Positions 1-5,955 of a stretch of DNA of 7,676 nucleotides are shown piece after piece. Under the pieces are notes generated by a model that saw only the letters and a program-made list of their open reading frames with translations, had not been told where the DNA came from and searched no databases. The stretch is taken from the NCBI GenBank assembly GCA_045653425.1, contig JAZOLU010000018.1, positions 1 to 7,676 of the forward strand, written 5' to 3'. Position numbers and translations under genes: made by a program. This DNA comes from RGIG3009 sp045653425 (lineage in GTDB: Bacteria > Bacillota > Clostridia > Oscillospirales > Acutalibacteraceae). Position 1 is the stretch's first letter, and each line of letters opens with the position of its first letter.

Positions 1-3
1 GTC

Positions 4-20
4 TTTTGCCTACGGCAAAA
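4..20. repeat. Short inverted repeat at window start
   Basis: TTTTGCC and GGCAAAA flank a TAC loop, giving a 7-bp hairpin that lies four bases upstream of the first terminator-like hairpin. It may belong to the same intergenic repeat element as that hairpin. Its role is unknown; it could also be the remains of a structure continuing off the left edge. Confidence 0.4.
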
Positions 21-23
21 TCC

Positions 24-49
24 ACCTCCCCTGACAAGGGGAGGTTTTT
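24..49 (+). terminator. Intrinsic terminator-like hairpin 1
   Basis: An 8-bp G+C-rich stem, ACCTCCCC (24-31) with GGGGAGGT (38-45), encloses the loop TGACAA and runs into five T residues (45-49). This is the shape of a rho-independent terminator for a plus-strand transcript entering from the left. From memory, CCTCCCC/GGGGAGG hairpins are also common as dispersed intergenic repeats in gut Clostridia, so it could be a repeat copy rather than a dedicated terminator. Confidence 0.6.
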
Positions 50-72
50 CTCATGCTAAAGCTTTTTATCCT

Positions 73-99
73 CCCCCAGTAAAACTGGGGGTTTATTTT
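73..99 (+). terminator. Intrinsic terminator-like hairpin 2
   Basis: The stem CCCCCAGT (73-80) pairs with ACTGGGGG (84-91) around an AAA loop and is followed by TTTATTTT (92-99). It is a compact, strong terminator shape on the plus strand. No gene lies between it and hairpin 1, so it is either a back-up terminator or a second copy of a repeat-type hairpin. Confidence 0.6.
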
Positions 100-119
100 C
101 ACGCCTAAAGGCACCAAGT

Positions 120-157
120 AAATCCCGTCTGCCGAAAACTCGGCAGACGGGATTTTT
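120..157. terminator. Strong bidirectional terminator 3
   Basis: AAATCCCGTCTGCCGA (120-135) pairs perfectly with TCGGCAGACGGGATTT (140-155) around a 4-nt AAAC loop, a 16-bp stem. On the plus strand it is followed by a short T run (153-157). On the minus strand the stem ends in TTTACTT. It is the best candidate for the 3' end of the minus-strand HD-domain gene, whose stop codon lies about 60 bases away, and it can also stop plus-strand transcription from the left. Confidence 0.75.
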
Positions 158-174
158 GCGTGTTAAAAGCCGCG

Positions 175-196
175 CGTTACTGCGGCAGCAGTAACG
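175..196. repeat. 9-bp inverted repeat downstream of the HD gene
   Basis: CGTTACTGC (175-183) and GCAGTAACG (188-196) form a 9-bp stem with a GGCA loop. It lies in the 3' untranslated part of the minus-strand HD-domain transcript, between its stop codon and terminator 3. There is no clean T run directly after it, so it is more likely an mRNA 3'-end stabilising hairpin or an ancillary terminator than a stand-alone terminator. Confidence 0.45.
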
Positions 197-214
197 GGGC
201 GGAGGAGTGCCAAC

Positions 215-799
215 TTATTTTTTGCCCTCTACAAAAAAGGTGGCTTCCATATCCGCCACCGACAAGGCAAAGGAAAGCGGGAACATTTCAAACGCATTGC
301 CTACGTTGCGGCTATCCTCCGTGCCGGCAAAACCCATATGGTAACGAATGGCAAACGCTTCCTCCCGTGTGAGGCGCATATAGCCGGACAGAATGTACAC
401 CGACTTTTCGCCGTGGCCGTAGGGGAGTTTGTCCTCGTACTCGTACGTGGGGACGGTGTGCCACACGCCGTGTTCATCTTTCACGTTGCGTGTTCCCGGC
501 TTGTAGCAGTTAATTTTGCACACGTCGTGAAGCAAAGAGACAATCGCAATGCTTTCCTCGCTATAATCCAGCCCGTACGTTTCTTTCGCACGCGGGCGGT
601 CCAAATAATGCCGCAAACAATCAAACACGTTCAAACTGTGTTCCACCAAGCCGCCTTCGTAGGCACCGTGAAAACGCGTGCTGGCGGGTGCGGTAAAGAA
701 ATCGCTGGATTTGGAGCATAAGTATTCCAACACCTTATCGGCACCCTCGCGGTGGATGTACCGGTTAAACTCCTCAATAAACCGTTCTTTGGCAGTCAT
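215..799 (-). CDS. HD-domain phosphohydrolase-like protein
   Basis: Encodes a 194-residue soluble protein with the metal-binding pattern of the HD superfamily: His54 in GGLVEHS, the His91-Asp92 doublet in LLHDVCK, His129 in GHGEKS, His154 in RYHMG, and Asp183 in ADMEA. The order GGLVEHSLNV...LLHD...GHGEKS resembles the HD domains of YhaM-type 3'-5' exoribonucleases and stand-alone phosphohydrolases. Here there is no OB-fold or other domain; the HD domain fills the protein. Family members cleave phosphate esters (nucleotides, cyclic nucleotides or nucleic acid) using bound divalent metals, but the substrate cannot be read from the sequence. The ATG at 799-797 follows AGAAGGGA (817-810) with 10-nt spacing. 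The gene is divergent from the popT-murD operon and is probably monocistronic, ending at the hairpins at 120-196. Family assignment is secure; function is unknown. Confidence 0.88.
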   Translation of the reverse strand: MTAKERFIEEFNRYIHREGADKVLEYLCSKSSDFFTAPASTRFHGAYEGGLVEHSLNVFDCLRHYLDRPRAKETYGLDYSEESIAIVSLLHDVCKINCYKPGTRNVKDEHGVWHTVPTYEYEDKLPYGHGEKSVYILSGYMRLTREEAFAIRYHMGFAGTEDSRNVGNAFEMFPLSFALSVADMEATFFVEGKK

Positions 800-823
800 A
801 CTTCACACATCCCTTCTTTACTC

Positions 824-852
824 AGTATACCGCTTTTTTGCGGCGTGTGCAA
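824..852 (-). promoter_or_regulatory. Predicted sigma-A promoter of the HD gene
   Basis: Read on the minus strand, TTGCAC (852-847) and TATACT (829-824) are separated by exactly 17 nt. The -10 matches TATAAT at 5 of 6 positions; the -35 is weak (3 of 6). The expected start near 817 would leave only a short leader that begins around the ribosome binding site at 817-810. The spacer carries the inverted repeat described separately. Confidence 0.5.
830..843. promoter_or_regulatory. Small inverted repeat in the HD-gene promoter spacer
   Basis: CCGC (830-833) and GCGG (840-843) flank a run of six T residues, forming a short dyad that sits between the predicted -35 and -10 of the HD gene. Its position would suit an operator or a DNA-bending A/T tract. 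The dyad is short and could be chance. Confidence 0.25.
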
Positions 853-872
853 CAGAAAACGCCAAAATAGGG

Positions 873-901
873 GTGACAAATACGTTCGGTGGGTGTATAA
901 T
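873..901 (+). promoter_or_regulatory. Sigma-A promoter of the popT-murD operon
   Basis: GTGACA (873-878, 5 of 6 to TTGACA) and a perfect TATAAT (896-901) are separated by the optimal 17 nt. Transcription is predicted to start near base 908, giving a leader of about 24 nt that carries the ribosome binding site of the first gene. This is a near-consensus housekeeping promoter, consistent with expression in growing cells. It lies back to back with the HD-gene promoter, with about 20 bases between the two -35 boxes. Confidence 0.8.
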
Positions 902-916
902 GGGGGAGTATTGGGA

Positions 917-923
917 AAGGAGA
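917..923 (+). promoter_or_regulatory. Ribosome binding site fixing the popT start
   Basis: AAAGGAG-type sequence (aaaggag, 917-923) sits 8 nt before the GTG at 932. It decides the start codon: the reading frame stays open upstream to 752, but that stretch overlaps the promoter and the start of the divergent gene and has no comparable ribosome binding site. Confidence 0.75.
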
Positions 924-931
924 CGGTAATT

Positions 932-1786
932 GTGAAATGGTGGAAGGCATTGCTTGTTCCGTTTAAAGGGTTTTTAATCGGTTCGTCTATGACGGTTCCG
1001 GGAGTGAGCGGCGGCACAATGGCAATTTTGTTGGGCATTTATGACCAACTCATTGGTGCTATCAGCCGCTTTACCAAAGAACCCAAGAAAAACTTTTTGT
1101 TTTTGGTAAAATTCTGCGCCGGCGCGGTGGTGGGTATTGCCTCACTGGCGTTGGTGCTGGATTGGTTATTGGAAGCGTTTCCCATTCCTGTTTCTTTCTT
1201 CTTTTTGGGAGCGGTCATCGGTGGTATTCCCGCCTTGTACCGCAAAACACGCGCCACGCGGTTTACAGTGTCTTCGGCGGTGTATATTTTGCTGGGGCTT
1301 GTAATTGTGCTCGGCATTGGTATGATTCCGCAAAACTTATTGCCGTTTTCTGCCGAAATAACGCTTGCCAATTTACTCATTTGGTTGTTGGCGGGGCTGG
1401 TGGTGGCTATTGCGTTGGTGTTGCCGGGTATCAGCACCTCGCATATGTTGCTGGTTCTCGGTATTTACGAAACGGTGCTGGCGGCAGTAAAAAACCTGCA
1501 ACTTGGTTTTTTAGCGTTGCTGGTGGTGTCCACGTTGGTGGGAGTGGTGCTCATTACCCGCCCACTGGAATGGACAATGAATAAATTTCCTCATCAAACG
1601 TATTGTATGATTATGGGCTTTGTTGTTGGCTCGTTGGCGGACATTGTTATGGATATTGTACTGCCCGCCTTACAGGCAGAGGCCGCGGTGTGGCAGTGGG
1701 TTGTTACGGCGGTGGTTTCGGTTATCACCTTGGTTGCCGGCGCGGGGGGCATTTTGTATTTGTCCCGTTTTTCCGATGAGGGTTAA
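932..1786 (+). CDS. popT: DUF368 / PopT-type undecaprenyl-phosphate translocase
   Basis: A 284-residue, very hydrophobic integral membrane protein of the DUF368 family. Proteins of this family (PopT), together with the DedA-type UptA, have been shown to return undecaprenyl phosphate across the membrane so that the lipid carrier can be reused for peptidoglycan and teichoic-acid synthesis. The family signature is visible near the N terminus: GSSMTVPGVSGGTMAILLGIY (residues 17-37, abridged here as VPGVSGGT), and an internal echo occurs at residues 161-179 (LVLPGIS...LVLGIY), consistent with a duplicated architecture. Several membrane segments follow (about 60-80, 88-104, 115-135, 145-170, 192-210, 222-245, 255-278). 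No signal peptide is needed. A GTG start at 932 gives the usual family length; it is first in the operon and lies 17 nt before murD, a fitting cell-wall partner. Substrate assignment rests on family membership. Confidence 0.85.
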   Translation: MKWWKALLVPFKGFLIGSSMTVPGVSGGTMAILLGIYDQLIGAISRFTKEPKKNFLFLVKFCAGAVVGIASLALVLDWLLEAFPIPVSFFFLGAVIGGIPALYRKTRATRFTVSSAVYILLGLVIVLGIGMIPQNLLPFSAEITLANLLIWLLAGLVVAIALVLPGISTSHMLLVLGIYETVLAAVKNLQLGFLALLVVSTLVGVVLITRPLEWTMNKFPHQTYCMIMGFVVGSLADIVMDIVLPALQAEAAVWQWVVTAVVSVITLVAGAGGILYLSRFSDEG

Positions 1787-1803
1787 AAAAGGAGCGTTAC
1801 GCT

Positions 1804-3177
1804 ATGGATTATCGCGAATTTTTTGTATCGCTGGCGGGTCAGCGCGTGGCGGTATGCGGTATTGGTCATAATAACCTTACCGTAATTCATCAGTTGCTGG
1901 AAATCGGCGCGGTGGTGATGGCGTGCGACAAGCGCGCCCGCGATGAACTGGGAGCGGTTGCCGAAGAATTGGAGAACGCCGGCGCGGAACTTTGTTTGGG
2001 GGAGACATACCTTGACCGTTTGGGCGAGGTCTCGCTTATTTTACGCACACCGGGAATGAAACCGTATTTGCCGCCGTTTGAAGCGGCGCGTGCCGCGGGG
2101 ATACCGGTGACTTCCGAGATGGAACTGTTTTTTGAATTGTGTCCAGCGCCGTTGTATGCGGTAACGGGGTCAGACGGTAAAACCACTACCACCACGGTGA
2201 TTGCGGGTTTGCTGGCGCAGGCTGGCAAAACCGTGCATTTGGGCGGGAATATCGGCAATCCGATGTTACCTGTTATTGCCACGGTAAACGAGAGCGATAC
2301 CGCGGTGGTGGAACTGTCCAGTTTTCAACTTACGCGTATGACACGCAGCCCGCGCGTGGCGGTGGTAACTAACGTGGCACCCAACCATTTGGATTGGCAT
2401 ACCGATATGCAGGAATACATTGACGCTAAGCACAACCTAACGCGCTACCAGCAAGCGGGCGACCGCGCGGTGCTTAATGCCGACAACGAACACACCGCCG
2501 CCTTTGCTGCGGATTGCGCGGGGGAGGTATGGTGGTTTTCGCGCCGCCACGCGGTGGAGCGAGGTGCCTATTTGGGCGAGGACGGTATGTTGTATGTCAC
2601 CGACGGAATTGAGACCGTACCGGTACTGCCGGCGGAGGAGATTCGTATTCCCGGTGTGCACAATATTGAAAATTATTTGGCGGCGTTTGCCGCCACTTGC
2701 GGTATCGTGCCGGTAGCGGTAATGGCGGAATATGCCCGCACCTTTGTGGGTGTGCCGCATCGGTGCGAACTGGTGCGGGAACACGGCGGCGCAAAGTGGT
2801 ATAACGATTCCATTGGCAGCAGTCCGTCGCGCACCATTGCCGGACTGGAAGCGTTTGACCGTCGAGTTATTTGGATTGCCGGCGGGTACGATAAGCACAT
2901 TCCGTATGACCCGCTGGGGCTGGTGGCGGCGCGCACGGTAAAGCACGCCATCTTGCTGGGCGCAACGGCGCCCGCCATTCAAGCGGTGTTGCAGCGGGAT
3001 GCCGCCACAGTACCGATTACGCGGGTAACGTGTATGGAAGAAGCGGTGCGCACGGCGGCGGCGTTGGTAGGCGAAGGGGATATTGTGTTTATGTCTCCCT
3101 CCAGTGCAAGTTTTGACCAATACCGCAATTTTGAGGAACGCGGCAATCATTTTAAGCGTTTGGTGCAGGAGTTGTAA
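1804..3177 (+). CDS. murD: UDP-N-acetylmuramoyl-L-alanine--D-glutamate ligase
   Basis: A 457-residue cytoplasmic Mur ligase that adds D-glutamate to UDP-MurNAc-L-Ala using ATP. Seen in order: an N-terminal Rossmann-like UDP-binding domain (about 12-105), the ATP-binding P-loop GSDGKTT (122-128), GGNIGNP (147-153), ELSSFQL (170-176) and NVAPNHLDWH (190-199), which are MurD hallmarks. Lys209 in DAKHN is at the position of the carbamylated lysine. GVHNIEN (284-290), PHR (318-320) and NDS (334-336) belong to the central/C-terminal domains, and SASFDQYRNFEERG (434-447) is the MurD C-terminal signature. The P-loop has Ser-Asp where many MurDs have Thr-Asn; this GSDGKTTTTT form is, from memory, usual in Clostridia. 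ATG 1804 follows AAAGGAG (1788-1794). Full length with catalytic residues intact. It sits outside the classical mra/ftsW/murG division cluster, so another MurD elsewhere in the genome cannot be excluded. Confidence 0.95.
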   Translation: MDYREFFVSLAGQRVAVCGIGHNNLTVIHQLLEIGAVVMACDKRARDELGAVAEELENAGAELCLGETYLDRLGEVSLILRTPGMKPYLPPFEAARAAGIPVTSEMELFFELCPAPLYAVTGSDGKTTTTTVIAGLLAQAGKTVHLGGNIGNPMLPVIATVNESDTAVVELSSFQLTRMTRSPRVAVVTNVAPNHLDWHTDMQEYIDAKHNLTRYQQAGDRAVLNADNEHTAAFAADCAGEVWWFSRRHAVERGAYLGEDGMLYVTDGIETVPVLPAEEIRIPGVHNIENYLAAFAATCGIVPVAVMAEYARTFVGVPHRCELVREHGGAKWYNDSIGSSPSRTIAGLEAFDRRVIWIAGGYDKHIPYDPLGLVAARTVKHAILLGATAPAIQAVLQRDAATVPITRVTCMEEAVRTAAALVGEGDIVFMSPSSASFDQYRNFEERGNHFKRLVQEL

Positions 3178-3182
3178 AGGGT

Positions 3183-4205
3183 ATGGAGCAGGTGTTAAAA
3201 GAATTGTGCGCCGCCGCTGGTGTAAACGGCGTTGGCGAGGCAGCCGCCGTGATTGCTCGGCGGTTGCGCACGTTGGTGCCGGAGGTACACACCGACCGTT
3301 TGGGCAATGTATGGGGCGTGTTGCCCGCGGCGGCGAGTGATGCGCCCACGTTGTTGTTGGAAGCGCATACCGATGAGATTGGGTTTGTTGTTACCGGCGT
3401 TACCGACAACGGGTTTTTGCGGGTATCCGCGTGTGGAGGTATTGATACCCGTGCGCTGGCCGCCGCACAGGTAACTGTGTTGTGTGACCCGCCTGTGTCG
3501 GGCGTGTTTTGTTCCACGCCGCCACATTTGTCGGGGAGTGACGATAAATTGCTTACCACGGAACAACGCGGCATTGACGTGGGAATGACCGCCGAGCAAG
3601 CGAAAGCGCGTATTCCGGTGGGAACGCGCGTGATGTTTACTCCGCATTTTGAAAAGTTATTAAACAATTGCGTGTGTGCCAAGGCTTTGGACAACCGCGC
3701 CGGTTGCGCCGCGGTATTGCGCGCGCTTTCGTTGTTGCAAGGAAAAGCGTTGCCGTGCCGCGTGGTAGCGTTGTTTTGCGCACAAGAGGAATTGGGTATG
3801 CGCGGCGCGGGGCCGGCGGCGTTTGCCATTCAACCGGATGCCGCCATTGCCGTTGACGTGAGTTTTGCGCACACGCCGGATGCCGACCGCCGTTTGTGCG
3901 GTGTGTTGGCCGCGGGTGCAATGGTGGGCGTTTCACCCGTGTTGGACGAGACAATGAGCACGCAACTGCACCGCTTGGCGCAAACCCAAAACATTGCCGT
4001 GCAGTATGAGGTAATGGGTGGAACCACCGGCACGGATGCCGATAAAATCAGCATAGCGCGGGACGGTGTTCCCACGGCGTTACTCTCCATACCGTTGCGG
4101 TATATGCACACACCGGTGGAGGTTGCCTCGTTGCACGATATGGAGGCCGTGGCGCGTTTGATGGCGGCATTTGCCGAGCAAGGGGAGGTGCGTGCCCGTG
4201 CGTAA
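3183..4205 (+). CDS. M42-family zinc aminopeptidase, first paralogue
   Basis: A 340-residue metallopeptidase of the M42 (glutamyl aminopeptidase/TET/FrvX, 'cellulase M') family, cytosolic enzymes that trim N-terminal residues from short peptides and usually form large oligomers. All expected dinuclear-metal and catalytic residues are present: His62 and Asp64 in AHTDEIG, bridging Asp170 in ALDNRAG, Glu202-Glu203 in QEELGMRGA, Asp225 in VDV, and His309 in RYMHTPVE. Residues about 70-150 form the PDZ-like dimerisation insertion typical of M42. The start codon lies 5 nt after the murD stop; AGGAG (3167-3171), inside the end of murD, provides the ribosome binding site at 11-nt spacing, so translation is likely coupled. 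It is clearly divergent from the paralogue that follows (for example AHTDEIG against AHMDEVG). Peptide specificity cannot be deduced. Confidence 0.9.
   Translation: MEQVLKELCAAAGVNGVGEAAAVIARRLRTLVPEVHTDRLGNVWGVLPAAASDAPTLLLEAHTDEIGFVVTGVTDNGFLRVSACGGIDTRALAAAQVTVLCDPPVSGVFCSTPPHLSGSDDKLLTTEQRGIDVGMTAEQAKARIPVGTRVMFTPHFEKLLNNCVCAKALDNRAGCAAVLRALSLLQGKALPCRVVALFCAQEELGMRGAGPAAFAIQPDAAIAVDVSFAHTPDADRRLCGVLAAGAMVGVSPVLDETMSTQLHRLAQTQNIAVQYEVMGGTTGTDADKISIARDGVPTALLSIPLRYMHTPVEVASLHDMEAVARLMAAFAEQGEVRARA
4181..4188 (+). promoter_or_regulatory. Ribosome binding site fixing the second M42 start
   Basis: AGGGGAGG (4181-4188) lies 9 nt before the GTG at 4198 and only 3 nt before an in-frame GTG at 4192, so 4198 is preferred. 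A more upstream in-frame TTG at 4171 has no suitable site. The sequence is inside the 3' end of the preceding gene. Confidence 0.7.
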
Positions 4206-5232
4206 CTGTATAGCGGATTTGTCGGCACTTACGGGCATTTCGGGACGTGAGCAGGCGGTGCGCGCCCGCATTTTGGAACAATTACAAAATGCCCCCGCCG
4301 TGCGTGAAGTGCGGGTGGACCGGTTAGGCAATGTGATTGTGGAACTGAACGGCAAACAACGTGCTCCGCACCGGGTGTTATTCGCCGCGCATATGGACGA
4401 AGTCGGCGGGATAGTCACCGGTATTACAGACGAGGGATATCTGCGTTTTGCTTGCGTGGGTGGTGTGGCACCGGAGGTGTTGTTTGCCCGTCGTGTGTGG
4501 GTGAACGGGCACTGCGGCGTCATTGGTGGCAAGGCCACGCACCAGTGCGGTGGGGAGGAGAAAACAAAACTCCCCGCGGTGGATGATATGCTGATTGATA
4601 TTGGTGCAACCTCACGTGCCGAGGCGGAAACGGTGGTGCGCGTGGGTGACGGCATTACCTTTACGGCAGGCGAAACGGCACTGGCGGGTGGGCGTTTTTC
4701 CTCCAAAGCGTTGGACGACCGCGCGGGTTGTGCGTTACTGTTGCAGTTGGCACAAACCCAGCCGGTGTACGATGTGACACTGGCGTTTACCGTGCAGGAA
4801 GAAGTGGGATTACGTGGTGCGGGCGCGGTGGCGTTTGCCGTGCAACCGGAGATTGCCGTGGCGGTGGATGTAACCACAGCGGCGGACGTTATGGACACAC
4901 CGCCCGAAAAACAGGTGTGCCGTTTGGGCAGCGGCGCGGTGGTATCGTTTATGGACCGTCGCACGTTGTATGATACATCGTTGTTTGACGAAATCTTCCG
5001 TTTGGCGGAACAATATGATATTACCGTGCAAACTAAAACGGTGATTGCCGGCGGTAACGACGCCGGTGCTTTGCAAGCGGCGGGCGAGGGTGCGCGCGTG
5101 GCGGCGGTGTCGCTTCCGTGCCGCTATTTACATTCGCCTGCCTGCGTGCTGGACGAAGCGGATATACGCGAAACGTATCGTTTGTTGGAAACGTTGATGA
5201 ACGCATTGCCCGCGTGGGACGGTGCAGTATGA
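4198..5232 (+). CDS. M42-family zinc aminopeptidase, second paralogue
   Basis: A 344-residue M42 aminopeptidase, homologous to the preceding gene product but well diverged. From GTG 4198, the metal and catalytic residues are His65 and Asp67 (AHMDEVG), Asp173 (ALDDRAG), Glu201-Glu202 (QEEVGLRGA), Asp224 (VDV) and His312 (YLHSP); all are intact. The opening LTGISGREQAVR is the usual M42 N terminus, and residues about 75-160 hold the PDZ-like insertion, including a GVIGGKATHQ loop that the first paralogue has in altered form (GVFCSTPPH). The start overlaps the previous gene by 8 nt (GTGCGTAA), implying translational coupling and near-equal synthesis. Co-expression of two paralogues raises the possibility of a mixed oligomer, as reported for some archaeal TET peptidases; that is inference here. 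A TTG start at 4171 is the alternative. Confidence 0.9.
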   Translation: MRNCIADLSALTGISGREQAVRARILEQLQNAPAVREVRVDRLGNVIVELNGKQRAPHRVLFAAHMDEVGGIVTGITDEGYLRFACVGGVAPEVLFARRVWVNGHCGVIGGKATHQCGGEEKTKLPAVDDMLIDIGATSRAEAETVVRVGDGITFTAGETALAGGRFSSKALDDRAGCALLLQLAQTQPVYDVTLAFTVQEEVGLRGAGAVAFAVQPEIAVAVDVTTAADVMDTPPEKQVCRLGSGAVVSFMDRRTLYDTSLFDEIFRLAEQYDITVQTKTVIAGGNDAGALQAAGEGARVAAVSLPCRYLHSPACVLDEADIRETYRLLETLMNALPAWDGAV

Positions 5233-5951
5233 TTCGGTGGGTGGAAAACCTACCCGCCTTAAAGGGAGAAGCATTACCGTTGTGCCGCGTGCGTGCGTTG
5301 TGGGAGTGTTATGGCGCGGTACCGTTTCTTCGCTTTTACGTGGGGGAAGCGGGCAGTGCGGTTGCCGTAATGGATGGACAAGCCATCGTGTATGCCGCGC
5401 CATTAGAACGTGAGGAATTGGCACTGTTTGTTGGTATGCAGCCGGACATCTACTCGTTGCTGACCGACGCGGACACCGCTGCCGCGGTAGCGGCGCAGTG
5501 GGGAACAACGGTAACGGAATACCCCGTTATGCGGTGCGATAAACCGCAAGCGGCGGTTATGACGGAAACACTGCCGCCCCGCGAACTGTATGCGTTTTTG
5601 CAACCCTTGTTCCCACAGTTGCCGCCGTTTGAGGTGTGGTACCCGGACGTGTGCTATCGCCAACGCCACGGGCATTGCCGCGTGGCGGCGTTGCGGGTGG
5701 ACGGTGCGCCGGCATCGTGCACTATGACGGTGGCGGAATGGCACGGTGGTGCGCTGATTGGCGGGGTGGCAACTGCCCCCGAACATCGGCGGCAGGGGCT
5801 TGCCGCACGGTGCGTGGGTGCATTGGCGGCAACCTTGCAACAGGAAGGGCGGCAGGTGTACATTTGCCCCAAAAACGAAGGAGCGCAGCGATTGTACGCC
5901 ACACTGGGGTTTACGGTGTGCGACAGCGTGGCGGTAACGGAAAGGATATAA
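5229..5951 (+). CDS. GNAT-family N-acetyltransferase
   Basis: A 240-residue protein whose C-terminal half is a GNAT acetyl-CoA-dependent acetyltransferase. Motif A is visible as GGVATAPEHRRQGLA (178-192), with the RRQGLA pyrophosphate-binding loop, and motif B as NEGAQRLYATLGF (216-228). The N-terminal half (1-about 135) has no recognisable motif but resembles the extra N-terminal domain of other Clostridia GNATs of this length. The ATG overlaps the stop of the second M42 gene as ATGA (5229-5232) and lacks a good ribosome binding site, so translation probably depends on re-initiation after the peptidase. The frame is open further upstream (to 5118) but that part overlaps the peptidase coding region. 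The acetyl acceptor is unknown; an amino acid, peptide or cell-wall intermediate would suit the context, but this is a guess. Confidence 0.85.
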   Translation: MIRWVENLPALKGEALPLCRVRALWECYGAVPFLRFYVGEAGSAVAVMDGQAIVYAAPLEREELALFVGMQPDIYSLLTDADTAAAVAAQWGTTVTEYPVMRCDKPQAAVMTETLPPRELYAFLQPLFPQLPPFEVWYPDVCYRQRHGHCRVAALRVDGAPASCTMTVAEWHGGALIGGVATAPEHRRQGLAARCVGALAATLQQEGRQVYICPKNEGAQRLYATLGFTVCDSVAVTERI

Positions 5952-5955
5952 TACA

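Noticed and set aside
1..214. CRISPR array, tRNA or riboswitch in the gene-free left end
   Set aside because: The hairpins differ from one another in sequence and spacing, no cloverleaf or repeated spacer pattern is present, and T tracts after the stems point to terminators.
752..931. A 60-codon upstream extension of the DUF368 reading frame
   Set aside because: It overlaps the start of the divergent HD-domain gene and both predicted promoters, lacks a ribosome binding site, and is unlike the family N terminus; the GTG at 932 has all that is needed.
2437..3150. Long open reading frame antisense to murD (237 codons)
   Set aside because: It is rich in Arg, His and Pro, matches no family I recognise, and lies opposite an intact, clearly conserved murD; such frames are expected in G+C-rich coding DNA.
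4080..4964. Long open reading frame antisense to the second M42 gene (294 codons)
   Set aside because: Its composition is dominated by Ser, Thr, Pro and Ala and it mirrors the conserved peptidase frame; no ribosome binding site or family motif supports it. The same holds for the antisense frame at 3152-3829.
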